A stretch of 64,000 bases of DNA, taken from contig NZ_JAJGBN010000001.1 in assembly GCF_020782875.1 (NCBI RefSeq), forward strand, positions 310,001 to 374,000. Direction: 5' to 3'. Positions within the stretch are counted from its first letter, which is position 1, and every line of letters starts with the position of its first letter. The translations under genes and the position numbers were made by a program. Positions 44,780-53,963 of the stretch are shown in pieces. The DNA comes from Allomuricauda sp. M10. Lineage in GTDB: Bacteria; Bacteroidota; Bacteroidia; Flavobacteriales; Flavobacteriaceae. The notes beneath the pieces are model-generated. The model saw only the letters and a list, made by a program, of their open reading frames with translations. It ran no database searches and was not told the DNA's origin.

Positions 44780-46109
44780 GCTCGGATTGATTATAAAACG
44801 GGAGTATTTGGCCAAGGTCAGGAACCGTTCTTTTATTGTAATGACCATATTGAGCCCGCTGTTGATCGTGGGTATGATCGTGTTGATCGCCTATTTGGCA
44901 AAGATCAATGACAACGAGACCCGGGTCATCTCTGTTTTGAACGAGAGTTCCTTTTTTCAAGAGGAATTTAAACCGACCAAGAGTTTGTCCTTTGTGCAAT
45001 TGGACAACCTTACCCTTGAGCAGGCCAAGGATTCCACCAATGCATTGGAATATTATGGGTTGTTGCATATTCCTGAAGGCGATACTGTGGAAGAAGTGGC
45101 CCGCGCTACATATTTGTTCACCAAGGACAATCCTAATTCTGGGGTTACCCAAAAGTTGGAATCCATTTTCCAGAGACAATTGCGCCAAGACCGGCTAAAA
45201 AAACTTGGGGTGTCTTCCGATCAGTTTTCCAATGTGGAAGCCCCATTCGAAATCAATCTGGCCACTTTTGATGGAGAACGAAGTATCAAGGGAATCAATG
45301 AGATCAAGGCTTTTATTGGTGGTGGATTCGGATATGCCATTATGATGTTTATCATCATTTATGGTGGGTTTGTAATGCGTAGTGTTATAGAGGAAAAAAC
45401 CAGCAGGATTATTGAAGTCATCATCTCCTCAGTAAAGCCCTTCCAGTTGATGTTGGGTAAGATTGTGGGTAATTCCCTTGCAGGGTTGACCCAATTCACC
45501 ATTTGGATCATTTCCGCGTCGGTACTACTGTCACTGGTGGTGATGGTATTGGGGATTGATCTCAGTGCCTTGTCCGGAGATTCCAATATACCTGCCGGCC
45601 CAATGGGAGGCATGTCGCAATTAGCTCCAATGGATAGTGAAATGATGATGTACACCAAGGAGATTTTTGATATTCCATGGGGAATATTGATCATCTCGTT
45701 CTTTATCTATTTTGTATTGGGCTATCTGATTTACAGCTCCATTTATGCGGCCATAGGTGCGGCAGTGGACAATGAAACGGACACACAACAATTTATTTTC
45801 CCTATCATTTTGCCCTTGATGTTGGCCATTTATGTAGGATTCTTTTCTGTGTTCAGTAACCCGCATGGACCCATTGCCGTTGGTTTTTCACTTTTTCCAC
45901 TTACATCGCCTATTGTTATGTTAATGCGATTACCGGGAGGAATAGGCGAAGGAGGAGTGCCTTTGTGGCAATTTTTGTTGTCCATTTTCCTTTTGATCAT
46001 TACCTTTTTAGGGATTGTTTCGTTGGCTGCCAAAATCTATAGGGTCGGTATTTTAATGTATGGTAAAAAACCTACTTACAAGGAATTGGTGAAATGGTTG
46101 AGATATTAG
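44769..46109 (+). CDS. ABC-2 type permease (NatB-like)
   Basis: 446-residue membrane partner of the preceding ATPase. One N-terminal helix (SFIVMTILSPLLIVGMIVLIAYLA), a large extracytoplasmic domain (about 45-175), and five more helices from about residue 180 (GFGYAIMMFIIIYGGFVMRSVIEEKTSRIIEVIISS), the ABC-2 pattern with the ExxSRIxEVL-type loop. The two proteins form an exporter; the operon continues into an MscS channel. Confidence 0.92.
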   Translation: MASKLGLIIKREYLAKVRNRSFIVMTILSPLLIVGMIVLIAYLAKINDNETRVISVLNESSFFQEEFKPTKSLSFVQLDNLTLEQAKDSTNALEYYGLLHIPEGDTVEEVARATYLFTKDNPNSGVTQKLESIFQRQLRQDRLKKLGVSSDQFSNVEAPFEINLATFDGERSIKGINEIKAFIGGGFGYAIMMFIIIYGGFVMRSVIEEKTSRIIEVIISSVKPFQLMLGKIVGNSLAGLTQFTIWIISASVLLSLVVMVLGIDLSALSGDSNIPAGPMGGMSQLAPMDSEMMMYTKEIFDIPWGILIISFFIYFVLGYLIYSSIYAAIGAAVDNETDTQQFIFPIILPLMLAIYVGFFSVFSNPHGPIAVGFSLFPLTSPIVMLMRLPGGIGEGGVPLWQFLLSIFLLIITFLGIVSLAAKIYRVGILMYGKKPTYKELVKWLRY

Positions 46110-46115
46110 CGCACT

Positions 46116-47003
46116 ATGCAAGAAGGTAAGGAGGAAATAAAGGAAATTATAAAGGAAGATATCTGGGGGACCATTAAGGAGTTTCTGGATATGGGTATTC
46201 ATCTTGGTCAAGGTGAAAAATCCATCAATTTGACCATTGGACTTCTTTTACTACTTACGCTTGCCTTGGTGGCCACCAAGTTTCTTTTAAAATGGCTTCG
46301 GTATCTCCTTACCCGAAAAATGGAAGTGGAGGACCAGCAAAAATTCACCAGTGTTTTTAAGTTCACCAACTATGTCATATATATCGTGGCCGTTCTGGTT
46401 ACCCTCAGCGCCGCCGGGATCGATATTACCTTGGTGATCACCGCATCAGCGGCCTTGTTTGTTGGTTTGGGTCTGGCCCTTCAGGAATTGTTCAAGGATG
46501 TGTTGGGAGGAATTTTCATCATTATTGATAAATCCCTGCAAGTGGGTGATGTTGTGGAAGTGGATGGTAAGGTTGGAAAAGTTTTTGAAATAAAGCTACG
46601 CACCACACGTGCCATTACCCGGGATGATAAGGTGTTGATCTTGCCCAACCACAAGTTCATCAGTGATATTGTTTACAACTATACCCAAAACCATAAAACA
46701 ACACGGGAAAAGGTCACTATTGGTGTAGCCTATGGAAGTGATGTGGTTTTAGTGACCCAATTATTGGAGCAAGTGGCCGCATCTCAAAAGCAAATATTGA
46801 AAAACCCGAAACCCTTTGTCCTTTTTGATGATTTTGGGGATTCGGCACTGATGTTCTCTATTAACTTTTTCACCAACGACAGTTTTAGGGATCCCAGGAT
46901 AAAAAGCGAACTGCGGTACAAGATCAACGCCAAGTTCAAGGAGAACAACATAAGCATCCCTTTCCCACAACGCGATGTACATATTATTCAGCCAAAATCT
47001 TAA
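46116..47003 (+). CDS. Mechanosensitive ion channel (MscS family)
   Basis: 295 residues. Two or three hydrophobic segments (INLTIGLLLLLTLALVATKFLLKWL and FTNYVIYIVAVLVTLSAAGIDI), then the pore helix rich in Gly/Ala (ASAALFVGLGLALQELFKDVLGGIFIIIDKSLQVGDVVEVDG), the MscS beta domain and a mixed C-terminal domain. It opens when membrane tension rises and lets solutes out. It begins seven bases after the permease stop, so it belongs to the exporter operon, possibly for envelope stress. The ATG is followed by an internal AAGGAGGA that has no start codon in range. Confidence 0.92.
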   Translation: MQEGKEEIKEIIKEDIWGTIKEFLDMGIHLGQGEKSINLTIGLLLLLTLALVATKFLLKWLRYLLTRKMEVEDQQKFTSVFKFTNYVIYIVAVLVTLSAAGIDITLVITASAALFVGLGLALQELFKDVLGGIFIIIDKSLQVGDVVEVDGKVGKVFEIKLRTTRAITRDDKVLILPNHKFISDIVYNYTQNHKTTREKVTIGVAYGSDVVLVTQLLEQVAASQKQILKNPKPFVLFDDFGDSALMFSINFFTNDSFRDPRIKSELRYKINAKFKENNISIPFPQRDVHIIQPKS

Positions 47004-47047
47004 AAGATATAAAAACCTCATTTCACCATAGTGCTAATTGGGGGCTG

Positions 47048-47905
47048 TTGGCCTTCCTAGTACTGTTTTGCAGCAGTCTGGTTTTCTCCCAGAGCACCGA
47101 TGTTCTTCGGGTAGAATACCTGAATATGCCCCCAAACGATACGGGTATAAAAACCCAGCGCTACAAGGCACTTTTCAATTTACCCATAAAAATCAATGCA
47201 AAAAATGATTATCTCATCACGGGATTGGAATACAATCGTTTTGATATGGGTTACACGGAAAACTACCCCTTTGATAAAAAAGAGTTGATCAGGTTCCATC
47301 TCATTGATATGAACTTTGGTTATATCACCAAATGGAACGAAAACTGGAACATTGTGGCCATTCTTACCCCTCGAATGGCATCCAATTTTATCAACGGAAC
47401 CACCACCGATGACTTTTTTTTGAATGCCACGGCAACCTTCTGGAAGGAAAAACCAAATGCCGAAAAACCCTATCGCATCGTTTTAGGTCTAACCTATAAC
47501 AGTACCACGGGTCTTCCGGTACCATTGCCCTTGATTAACTATTACAGGAGATTTCATCCCGATTGGGCCTTTACCCTTGGAATTCCGCGTTCCGATCTGA
47601 AATATTACGCATCCAAAAAACATGTTTTTGAAATGGCACTATTCTTGGATGGGTATTTTATAAATCTCCAGAACAACATTCTTTTGGAGGATGGCCAGTT
47701 GGCCTCAAAAATTTCGCTCACCTCGTTGCTGGGCACTGTGGGGTATCAATACAATGTTTCAAAACGCATGGCACTTTTTGCCATGGTAGGTAGATCATTG
47801 GTACAAGAAGGCAAATTGAGGAACGATGAGCAAGGGAATGTATTTTTGTTGAATGACGAGTCAAATCTTTATATTAGGACTGGCTTCAAGATTGGAATTT
47901 TTTAA
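47048..47905 (+). CDS. DUF6268-like outer-membrane beta-barrel protein, non-ATG start
   Basis: 285 residues if begun at TTG 47048. The protein resembles the DUF6268 outer-membrane barrel group (strands such as NWNIVAILTPRMASNF, TGLPVPLPLINYYRRFHPDWAF, ending RTGFKIGIF). Reading upstream in frame gives KTSFHHSANWGLLAFLVLF then CSSLVFSQS, a full signal peptide beginning at an ATA codon (47009) five bases after the MscS stop; TTG 47048 would leave a signal of only about 15 residues. No in-frame ATG lies in between. It is in the exporter-MscS operon and precedes the response regulator by 10 bases. Confidence 0.72.
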   Translation: MAFLVLFCSSLVFSQSTDVLRVEYLNMPPNDTGIKTQRYKALFNLPIKINAKNDYLITGLEYNRFDMGYTENYPFDKKELIRFHLIDMNFGYITKWNENWNIVAILTPRMASNFINGTTTDDFFLNATATFWKEKPNAEKPYRIVLGLTYNSTTGLPVPLPLINYYRRFHPDWAFTLGIPRSDLKYYASKKHVFEMALFLDGYFINLQNNILLEDGQLASKISLTSLLGTVGYQYNVSKRMALFAMVGRSLVQEGKLRNDEQGNVFLLNDESNLYIRTGFKIGIF

Positions 47906-47915
47906 AAGATAAGGT

Positions 47916-49079
47916 ATGTCAAAGATATTGGTGATAGAGGACGAATCAGCGATCAGAAGGGTTTTGGTTAAAATATTGGCCGAAGAAAGTGATAGCTACC
48001 AAGTAATGGAAGCCGAGGATGGCCTTCAAGGAATCGAGACCATTAAAAAGGAAGACTTTGACTTAGTGCTTTGCGATATCAAAATGCCCAAAATGGATGG
48101 GGTGGAAGTGTTGGAAGCCGCTAAAAAAATCAAACCCGAAATCCCCTTTATTATGATTTCAGGCCATGGGGATTTGGATACCGCAGTGAACACCATGCGC
48201 TTAGGAGCCTTTGATTATATCTCCAAACCACCCGATTTGAACCGATTGTTGACTACGGTTAGAAATGCACTTGACAAAAAGGAGCTTGTCGCCGAAAACA
48301 AGATCTTAAAGAAAAAAGTCTCCAAGAATTATGAAATGATCGGGGACAGTGAAGAAATTGGGACCATAAAGGAAATGATCGAAAAGGTAGCCCCAACCGA
48401 TGCTCGGGTATTGATCACAGGCTCGAACGGTACAGGGAAAGAGTTGGTGGCACACTGGCTGCACCAAAAAAGTCCACGCTCCGCCGCCCCTTTTATTGAA
48501 GTGAACTGTGCCGCAATTCCTTCAGAATTGATAGAAAGTGAATTGTTCGGACATGTGAAAGGAGCCTTTACCTCTGCTGTAAAGGATCGTGCAGGTAAAT
48601 TTGAAGCTGCCAACCAAGGAACCATTTTCTTGGATGAGATTGGTGATATGAGTCTTTCCGCCCAAGCGAAAGTTTTGAGGGCCCTACAAGAGAACAAGAT
48701 TTATCGTGTGGGTTCCGATAAAGACATTAAAGTTGACGTTCGTGTACTCGCAGCCACCAATAAAGACCTAAAAAAGGAAATAGAAGAAGGGAAGTTCAGG
48801 GAAGACCTTTACCATCGATTGGCGGTAATCTTGATAAAAGTACCCGCATTGAACGACCGAAGGGACGATATTCCGCTACTGATAGACCATTTTTCCCAAA
48901 AGATAGCTTCGGAGCAAGGATCTGCCCAAAAAGCATTTTCCAAAAAAGCCATTGATTTGCTTAAAGGGTACGATTGGACCGGAAACGTGCGGGAACTTCG
49001 CAACGTGGTGGAACGATTGATCATTCTGGGAGGCAAGGAAGTATCCGAAGAAGATGTAAAACTCTTCGCCAGCAAATAA
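47916..49079 (+). CDS. Sigma-54-type response regulator without DNA-binding domain
   Basis: 387 residues. Receiver domain (1-120) with Asp54 as phosphoacceptor (LVLCDIKMPKMDG), linker, then a AAA+ domain with Walker A GSNGTGKE (169-176), Walker B TIFLDEIGD (236-244) and NVRELRNVVERLII near the end. The sigma-54 loop reads GAFTSA (216-221) in place of GAFTGA. The protein ends at VSEEDVKLFASK with no Fis-type helix-turn-helix, so about 60-70 C-terminal residues of NtrC-type activators are absent. It could activate from solution or from a non-standard contact. No histidine kinase lies beside it; it closes the exporter operon. Confidence 0.9.
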   Translation: MSKILVIEDESAIRRVLVKILAEESDSYQVMEAEDGLQGIETIKKEDFDLVLCDIKMPKMDGVEVLEAAKKIKPEIPFIMISGHGDLDTAVNTMRLGAFDYISKPPDLNRLLTTVRNALDKKELVAENKILKKKVSKNYEMIGDSEEIGTIKEMIEKVAPTDARVLITGSNGTGKELVAHWLHQKSPRSAAPFIEVNCAAIPSELIESELFGHVKGAFTSAVKDRAGKFEAANQGTIFLDEIGDMSLSAQAKVLRALQENKIYRVGSDKDIKVDVRVLAATNKDLKKEIEEGKFREDLYHRLAVILIKVPALNDRRDDIPLLIDHFSQKIASEQGSAQKAFSKKAIDLLKGYDWTGNVRELRNVVERLIILGGKEVSEEDVKLFASK

Positions 49080-49083
49080 ATTC

Positions 49084-49791
49084 TTATTTACAATTCCCCA
49101 ATTTTTCAAGGGCTTCACTGGATAGCGTCATCACCCTTTGATGATATTCTTTTTTGTGTGGGGATAACTTCGTATTTAAGAGGATCAATCGCGATTCTTC
49201 ATAAATATTGGTGATAAAACGATGAGCGTCTTCACAATCCACATCGGTAACCACTTTTTCCAAAGAAGTTTCAAAACCTAGTAGACAGCTATGTACCTGC
49301 TCCTTCACCGAGCTATTTTGGGTCAAAAACAAAGCATTGTCATGATCTAAAACTTCCTTGGTGTTCATTACCAAGATATCATCGTTATAATTACTTGCGT
49401 TTTCCTGTTCAAACACTTTCAGGACCTTAATACCGATCATGGTATTTTCCAAAGCTTTGTGCAAGGCCAATTTGGAGGCCTTCAATGATTCGGTTTTGGT
49501 TGCAAATTTCAATTCCATCAAAGCACCCTCCAAACTTTCTATGGCGCCATCACAACCACAATCCAAAAAGTTGCTTCGGGTCTTTTCAATACCATTCAAA
49601 GCCTTGTAGGCGTGGTATTTGGCCATATCGATATTTTCGGCCAGGACAGCGTCCTCAATCTTATTTTTGATATAGATCAAATTGGAGTTGGCATACTCGC
49701 AGGCATTCCTGGTAGAAAAGGCGGTCATCAGCCAAAAGCCTAGTAGCCCAAGGGCAAAGGCAATAAGTAGGATTATTTTCCTTGCTTTCAT
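49084..49791 (-). CDS. Hypothetical membrane-anchored helical protein
   Basis: 235 residues, not recognised. One N-terminal membrane helix (IILLIAFALGLLGFWLMTAF) with basic residues before it points to an anchored periplasmic domain. The rest is helical with DCGCDGA near residue 77 and isolated Cys residues (SCLLG, DCEDA, GNCK), perhaps disulfides. It converges on the response regulator with four bases between stops. A stress or sensory role is only a guess from context. Confidence 0.6.
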   Translation of the reverse strand: MKARKIILLIAFALGLLGFWLMTAFSTRNACEYANSNLIYIKNKIEDAVLAENIDMAKYHAYKALNGIEKTRSNFLDCGCDGAIESLEGALMELKFATKTESLKASKLALHKALENTMIGIKVLKVFEQENASNYNDDILVMNTKEVLDHDNALFLTQNSSVKEQVHSCLLGFETSLEKVVTDVDCEDAHRFITNIYEESRLILLNTKLSPHKKEYHQRVMTLSSEALEKLGNCK

Positions 49792-49970
49792 AACGCTTCT
49801 TGATTTGGGACAATGCGTGTTTGATTATCACTAAGTTACGTGGGTAAATTCTGTCAAAGATTAAAAAATCGATAAAATGCCATCTATACCCACGAGTGGT
49901 AAATAAATCGATGAACAACACCTTTGTTGGGTAGTTGAGCGAATGCTGAAAAAGACTTATATTCATTCCT

Positions 49971-50852
49971 ATGGAAAAAATAAACACACAAAGGTTTTTG
50001 GTGCAGGATGCAGTGAAACTGGCCAATGAACCCACCTTTGATGATCTTGGTGCCACCAAAAAGGAACTGAAGGAGGAATTAAAGGATATACGAAAGAAAT
50101 TGGGTGAGTTTCAAGATACCCTATACGCCCATGGAAAATATGGTGTACTGGTCTGTTTGCAAGGGATGGACACTGCGGGAAAGGACAGCCTTGTTCGGGA
50201 AGTTTTCAAGGATTTCAATGTGCGAGGTGTTGTGGTGCACAGTTTCAAGGTGCCTACTTCCCTAGAAAGAAAGCACGATTACTTATGGCGACATTACATT
50301 GCCTTACCTGAACGTGGCAAATTCTCAGTGTTCAATCGTACCCATTATGAAAATGTGCTGGTGACCAAGGTGCACCCTGAATATATTTTGGGCGAGAGTT
50401 TGCCGGGGGTTGAATCTGTTGCGGATATAGATGCCGAATTTTGGGAGAAACGTTACCAGCAAATCAATGAATTTGAGCAACATGTAGCGGAGAACGGAAC
50501 GATCATTTTCAAATTTTTCCTGAACCTATCCAAAGACCAACAACGCCATCGGCTATTAAGGCGGATTGAACTGAAACAAAAAAACTGGAAATTTTCACCG
50601 GGCGATCTTGCGGAACGAAAACTTTGGGAAAAGTATCAGGAATGTTATGAGGAAGCCATCAACAAAACATCTACCGAACATGCGCCTTGGTACGTGATCC
50701 CAGCCGACAGTAAGAAGGGGGCAAGGGTCATTGTGGCCGCCATTATGCTGGAAGCGTTAAAAAAATACAAAGATATAGAGGAACCCGAGTTGGATGATGA
50801 AATAAAAGCTAATTTAGAAATCTTTAAGCAAGAATTGGAAAAAGAATCCTAA
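49971..50852 (+). CDS. ppk2: Polyphosphate kinase 2 family nucleotide phosphotransferase
   Basis: 293-residue PPK2: uses polyphosphate to phosphorylate nucleotides (AMP or ADP), or the reverse. P-loop GMDTAGKDS (Gly65-Ser73, Lys71 and Asp72), the VPTSLERKHDYLWRHY lid region, FNRTHYENVL (Walker B) and FFLNLSKDQQRHRLLRR (about 188) are PPK2 marks. The single domain points to class I or III; substrate preference cannot be read here. Its stop and the next start overlap (TAATG), so the peptidase is coupled. Confidence 0.92.
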   Translation: MEKINTQRFLVQDAVKLANEPTFDDLGATKKELKEELKDIRKKLGEFQDTLYAHGKYGVLVCLQGMDTAGKDSLVREVFKDFNVRGVVVHSFKVPTSLERKHDYLWRHYIALPERGKFSVFNRTHYENVLVTKVHPEYILGESLPGVESVADIDAEFWEKRYQQINEFEQHVAENGTIIFKFFLNLSKDQQRHRLLRRIELKQKNWKFSPGDLAERKLWEKYQECYEEAINKTSTEHAPWYVIPADSKKGARVIVAAIMLEALKKYKDIEEPELDDEIKANLEIFKQELEKES

Positions 50853-52234
50853 TGAGAAAAGTTCTCCTATTGGCCGTATTATTGGCCAGTACCCCCTTTT
50901 TTTCACAGACTGAAGACGAAAAACAGCTCAAGGCCATTTACGATATGGCGTTGACCAAAGGAAAGGCCTATGATTGGCTCAACTATTTGTCCAATCAAAT
51001 TGGTGGCCGACTTTCAGGTTCCGTACAGGCCCAACACGCAGTGGACTATACCAAAACCCAATTGGATGCTCTTGGGTTGGATAAGGTATGGCTCCAGCCC
51101 GTAATGGTGCCCAAGTGGGTGAGGGGAATTCCTGAATTTGCTTATTTTGAAACTTCCCCTGGACTTACCACCAATGTGCCCATTTGCGCTTTGGGAGGTT
51201 CAGTGGCTACACCGGATGGTGGCCTAAAGGCCAATATTGTTGAGGTGAAGGGATTGGATGAACTGGAAAAGTTGGGTAGGGCCAAGATTGAAGGCAAGAT
51301 CGTTTTTTACAACAGACCGATGGATCCCACTCTCATCAACACATTTGAAGCCTATTCCGGTTGTGTGGACCAACGGGCTTCGGGTGCGGTGGAAGCTGCC
51401 AAATTCGGGGCTTTGGGTGTCATTGTTCGTTCCATGAACCTCAGGTTGGACGATTATCCGCATACAGGATCCATGCGTTATGGGGATACTCCTGTAAATC
51501 AAAGGATACCTGCCGCTGCCATTAGTACCAATGCGGCGGAATTGTTGAGCGCTACCTTAAAATTGAATCCCAATACTAAGTTTTATTTCAAACAGAACTG
51601 CAAACAGTATGAAGATGTACAGTCTTACAATGTGATCGGGGAAATTACCGGAAGCACTTACCCTAAAGAAGTTATGGTGGTTGGTGGTCATCTGGATTCT
51701 TGGGATTTAGGTGATGGCTCCCATGACGATGGTGCAGGGTGCGTGCAAAGTATGGATGTTTTGCGCTTGTTGAAAGAAACCGGATACAAACCCAAGCGTA
51801 CCCTACGTGTGGTTTTATTTATGAACGAGGAAAACGGCATGCGTGGTGGTAATAAATATGCCGAAGTGGCCCGTAACAACAATGAACAACATGTTTTTGC
51901 CTTGGAAAGTGATTCAGGTGGTTTTACCCCAAGGGGATTTTCCATAGATGCCTCCGATGAAAATATTGAACAGATACAAGGCTGGAGAGATTTGTTTGCG
52001 CCGTATTTGATCCATGTATTTCAAAAAGGAGGAAGCGGTGCGGATATTGGGCCTTTGAAGGATGATGGTATTGTACTGGCTGGATTGAGACCTGATACCC
52101 AGCGCTATTTTGATTATCACCATGCCGAAAACGACACTTTTGAACACGTGAACAAGCGCGAATTGGAACTGGGTGCAGCGACTATGGCCAGTCTGGTATA
52201 TCTTATTGATAAATACGGTACTGTTCCCAACTAA
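50852..52234 (+). CDS. M28-family zinc aminopeptidase / carboxypeptidase Q-like
   Basis: 460 residues with a signal peptide (MRKVLLLAVLLASTPFFSQ). Two-zinc peptidase: ligands His280 and Asp292 (GGHLDSWD, GSHDDGAG), catalytic/ligand Glu326-Glu327 (MNEENG), Asp354 (LESDSGG) and a late His (DYHHAENDTFEHV). A protease-associated domain is inserted at about 105-235. Secreted or periplasmic enzyme removing terminal residues from peptides. Begins by overlapping ppk2. Confidence 0.92.
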   Translation: MRKVLLLAVLLASTPFFSQTEDEKQLKAIYDMALTKGKAYDWLNYLSNQIGGRLSGSVQAQHAVDYTKTQLDALGLDKVWLQPVMVPKWVRGIPEFAYFETSPGLTTNVPICALGGSVATPDGGLKANIVEVKGLDELEKLGRAKIEGKIVFYNRPMDPTLINTFEAYSGCVDQRASGAVEAAKFGALGVIVRSMNLRLDDYPHTGSMRYGDTPVNQRIPAAAISTNAAELLSATLKLNPNTKFYFKQNCKQYEDVQSYNVIGEITGSTYPKEVMVVGGHLDSWDLGDGSHDDGAGCVQSMDVLRLLKETGYKPKRTLRVVLFMNEENGMRGGNKYAEVARNNNEQHVFALESDSGGFTPRGFSIDASDENIEQIQGWRDLFAPYLIHVFQKGGSGADIGPLKDDGIVLAGLRPDTQRYFDYHHAENDTFEHVNKRELELGAATMASLVYLIDKYGTVPN

Positions 52235-52255
52235 AAAATAAAAGGGTAGTAGGGA

Positions 52256-52840
52256 TTATTCCCCTTCACTTTTTAGGATTTTCTCGATTCGTTTATCGGG
52301 TACCAACCAAATGATGGCCACCAAAACGAACATGGCTCCAGAAATCCATTCGTTTACCCAGGCCATTGCAATTCCGATGATGTAGAGCACTGGGGAAAGT
52401 TTTCCTTTCAAATCGTTTCCTACGGCATGTTTAAGTAGGGAACCTTCACCTTGTGAATGGATAATGGAATTTTGAAGAAAAAAATAGGCAATGGCGGCCA
52501 TCAACATGATGAAACCGTACAAGGCCATCGTTTCCGCTGCGAAATGGTTTTCACCCATCCAACCGGTAACAAAGGGTACCAAGGACAACCAAAATAAAAG
52601 ATGCAGATTTGCCCACAGGATTTTACCACTCACCTTTTTTACGGTATGCAACATGTGATGATGGTTGTTCCAATAAATGCCCAAGTAAATAAAACTGAGT
52701 ACATAACTTAAAAAAATGGGCAAAAGGGGCAGCAGGTCGTTAAAACTGTTTCCGTGGGGTACCTTGATTTCTAGGACCATAATGGTGATGATGATGGCCA
52801 GCACCCCATCACTAAAAGCTTCCATTCTTCCCTTGGTCAT
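52256..52840 (-). CDS. TMEM175 family potassium channel-like protein
   Basis: 194 residues with six hydrophobic segments. The N-terminal RMEAFSDGVLAIIITIMVLEIKVP contains the FSD motif (9-11) that defines bacterial TMEM175 (DUF1211) channels, followed by the YWNNHHHMLHTVKKVS region typical of the family. Bacterial members conduct potassium weakly and lack the usual TVGYG filter. Adjacent to a PepSY-type protein, five bases apart. Confidence 0.9.
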   Translation of the reverse strand: MTKGRMEAFSDGVLAIIITIMVLEIKVPHGNSFNDLLPLLPIFLSYVLSFIYLGIYWNNHHHMLHTVKKVSGKILWANLHLLFWLSLVPFVTGWMGENHFAAETMALYGFIMLMAAIAYFFLQNSIIHSQGEGSLLKHAVGNDLKGKLSPVLYIIGIAMAWVNEWISGAMFVLVAIIWLVPDKRIEKILKSEGE

Positions 52841-52845
52841 AATGT

Positions 52846-53454
52846 TCAGTTTAAAGGTTGATAATTGGGTTGTTTAGGTAAATTCTCTGGTTTGGTCTTA
52901 CCAGCTTGTCGCATTCGTTTCGGGCCGTACCATAGCCAAAATCCGGTTATGGTAAAGAGTAACAGACTAATGCCCATCACCGTAGTATAGACTAGTTTGA
53001 TATATCCATCCGTGCCCAGGTATCGGTCCAAAATGGAACCATCATGCACATTTTCCAAGAAATCCGATTTTCTTTGTGCTACGGAAAGTACTTTTCCTGT
53101 TGCGCCATCCAACTGTACTTCATAATAGGCATCCACAAATAAGAACTTTACGGAACCTTTTTGTTTTCGCATATCGATACGGTCCAACTCCAAAGAAAGG
53201 TCGGGCGAAACCAAATCATGCAAGGCGGCACAGGCTATGGTGTGGAGGCTGTCCACAGGAAGCCAATCTTTTAATTCTGCCGTGGTGCCTTTTTGGGTTT
53301 CGGGAAGTATGATACCATTGGAATTTTTTTTCCAACCCAAAATGAGCCCGGTTATTGAAATGAAAAAAAAGAAGATGAATAATAAAGCTCCGGTGGTTCT
53401 GTGTATTTTTCTAAAAATCCGAAGTATTTTGGCCTGTTGTGTCCGTTTGCCCAT
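52846..53454 (-). CDS. PepSY-associated transmembrane protein
   Basis: 202 residues: an N-terminal helix (HRTTGALLFIFFFFISITGLILGW), a periplasmic PepSY domain (about 45-130, FVDAYYEVQLDGATGKVLSV) and a second helix (IKLVYTTVMGISLLLFTITGFWLWYGP). PepSY proteins with membrane helices often accompany iron or heme reductases. Histidines near both helices (KIHRTT, NVHDG) could ligate heme. Partner unknown. Confidence 0.8.
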   Translation of the reverse strand: MGKRTQQAKILRIFRKIHRTTGALLFIFFFFISITGLILGWKKNSNGIILPETQKGTTAELKDWLPVDSLHTIACAALHDLVSPDLSLELDRIDMRKQKGSVKFLFVDAYYEVQLDGATGKVLSVAQRKSDFLENVHDGSILDRYLGTDGYIKLVYTTVMGISLLLFTITGFWLWYGPKRMRQAGKTKPENLPKQPNYQPLN

Positions 53455-53573
53455 TCTTGTTTGGTTGAAGCCTAAAGATCATCAAAATATGTGAAAGGCT
53501 AAAGCAACGGACAAAGGATTAACACTTGGTCATCCGTACTATGGTTGACCTATTCCATTTGAAGAAAGGGTGT

Positions 53574-53861
53574 TTAACTTCCAGCTAAAGGAGAACCGAA
53601 AACCCCAACGGCCAATTCGGCCCAAATTAGTAGAAAGAGAACAATGATGGCCGAGATCCATAACAATTTCTTGTTCGGTGTTCTTCCTTTTCTAAGGATC
53701 AGGTCCACGGCAAACCCAACACCCACCAGAAGAATACCCGCCACAACAAAATCGTTCAACGACCAATTTACGTCACTCGTAAACTGCATGGCAACCAAGG
53801 GAATCAGTAAAAGCAGGGCAACAGTTCCCAATATGGTCAGTGGTCGTTTCGTTGAAAGCAT
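53574..53861 (-). CDS. Hypothetical three-helix membrane protein
   Basis: 95 residues, three hydrophobic stretches (LTILGTVALLLLIPLVAMQF; DFVVAGILLVGVGFAVDLIL; LLWISAIIVLFLLIWAELAV). It begins MLSTKRP and has a short glycine-rich end. No known family recognised; a small inner-membrane protein in a minus-strand run. Confidence 0.65.
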   Translation of the reverse strand: MLSTKRPLTILGTVALLLLIPLVAMQFTSDVNWSLNDFVVAGILLVGVGFAVDLILRKGRTPNKKLLWISAIIVLFLLIWAELAVGVFGSPLAGS

Positions 53862-53963
53862 GGCTAAATTATTTTAGGTACGGTAGACAAAAGGGTTTTA
53901 AAAGAATTTAGGGAAAGATTAACCTGAAATCCAAGGTAGAGCGAAGTTTTTCCAAAATCTCAA

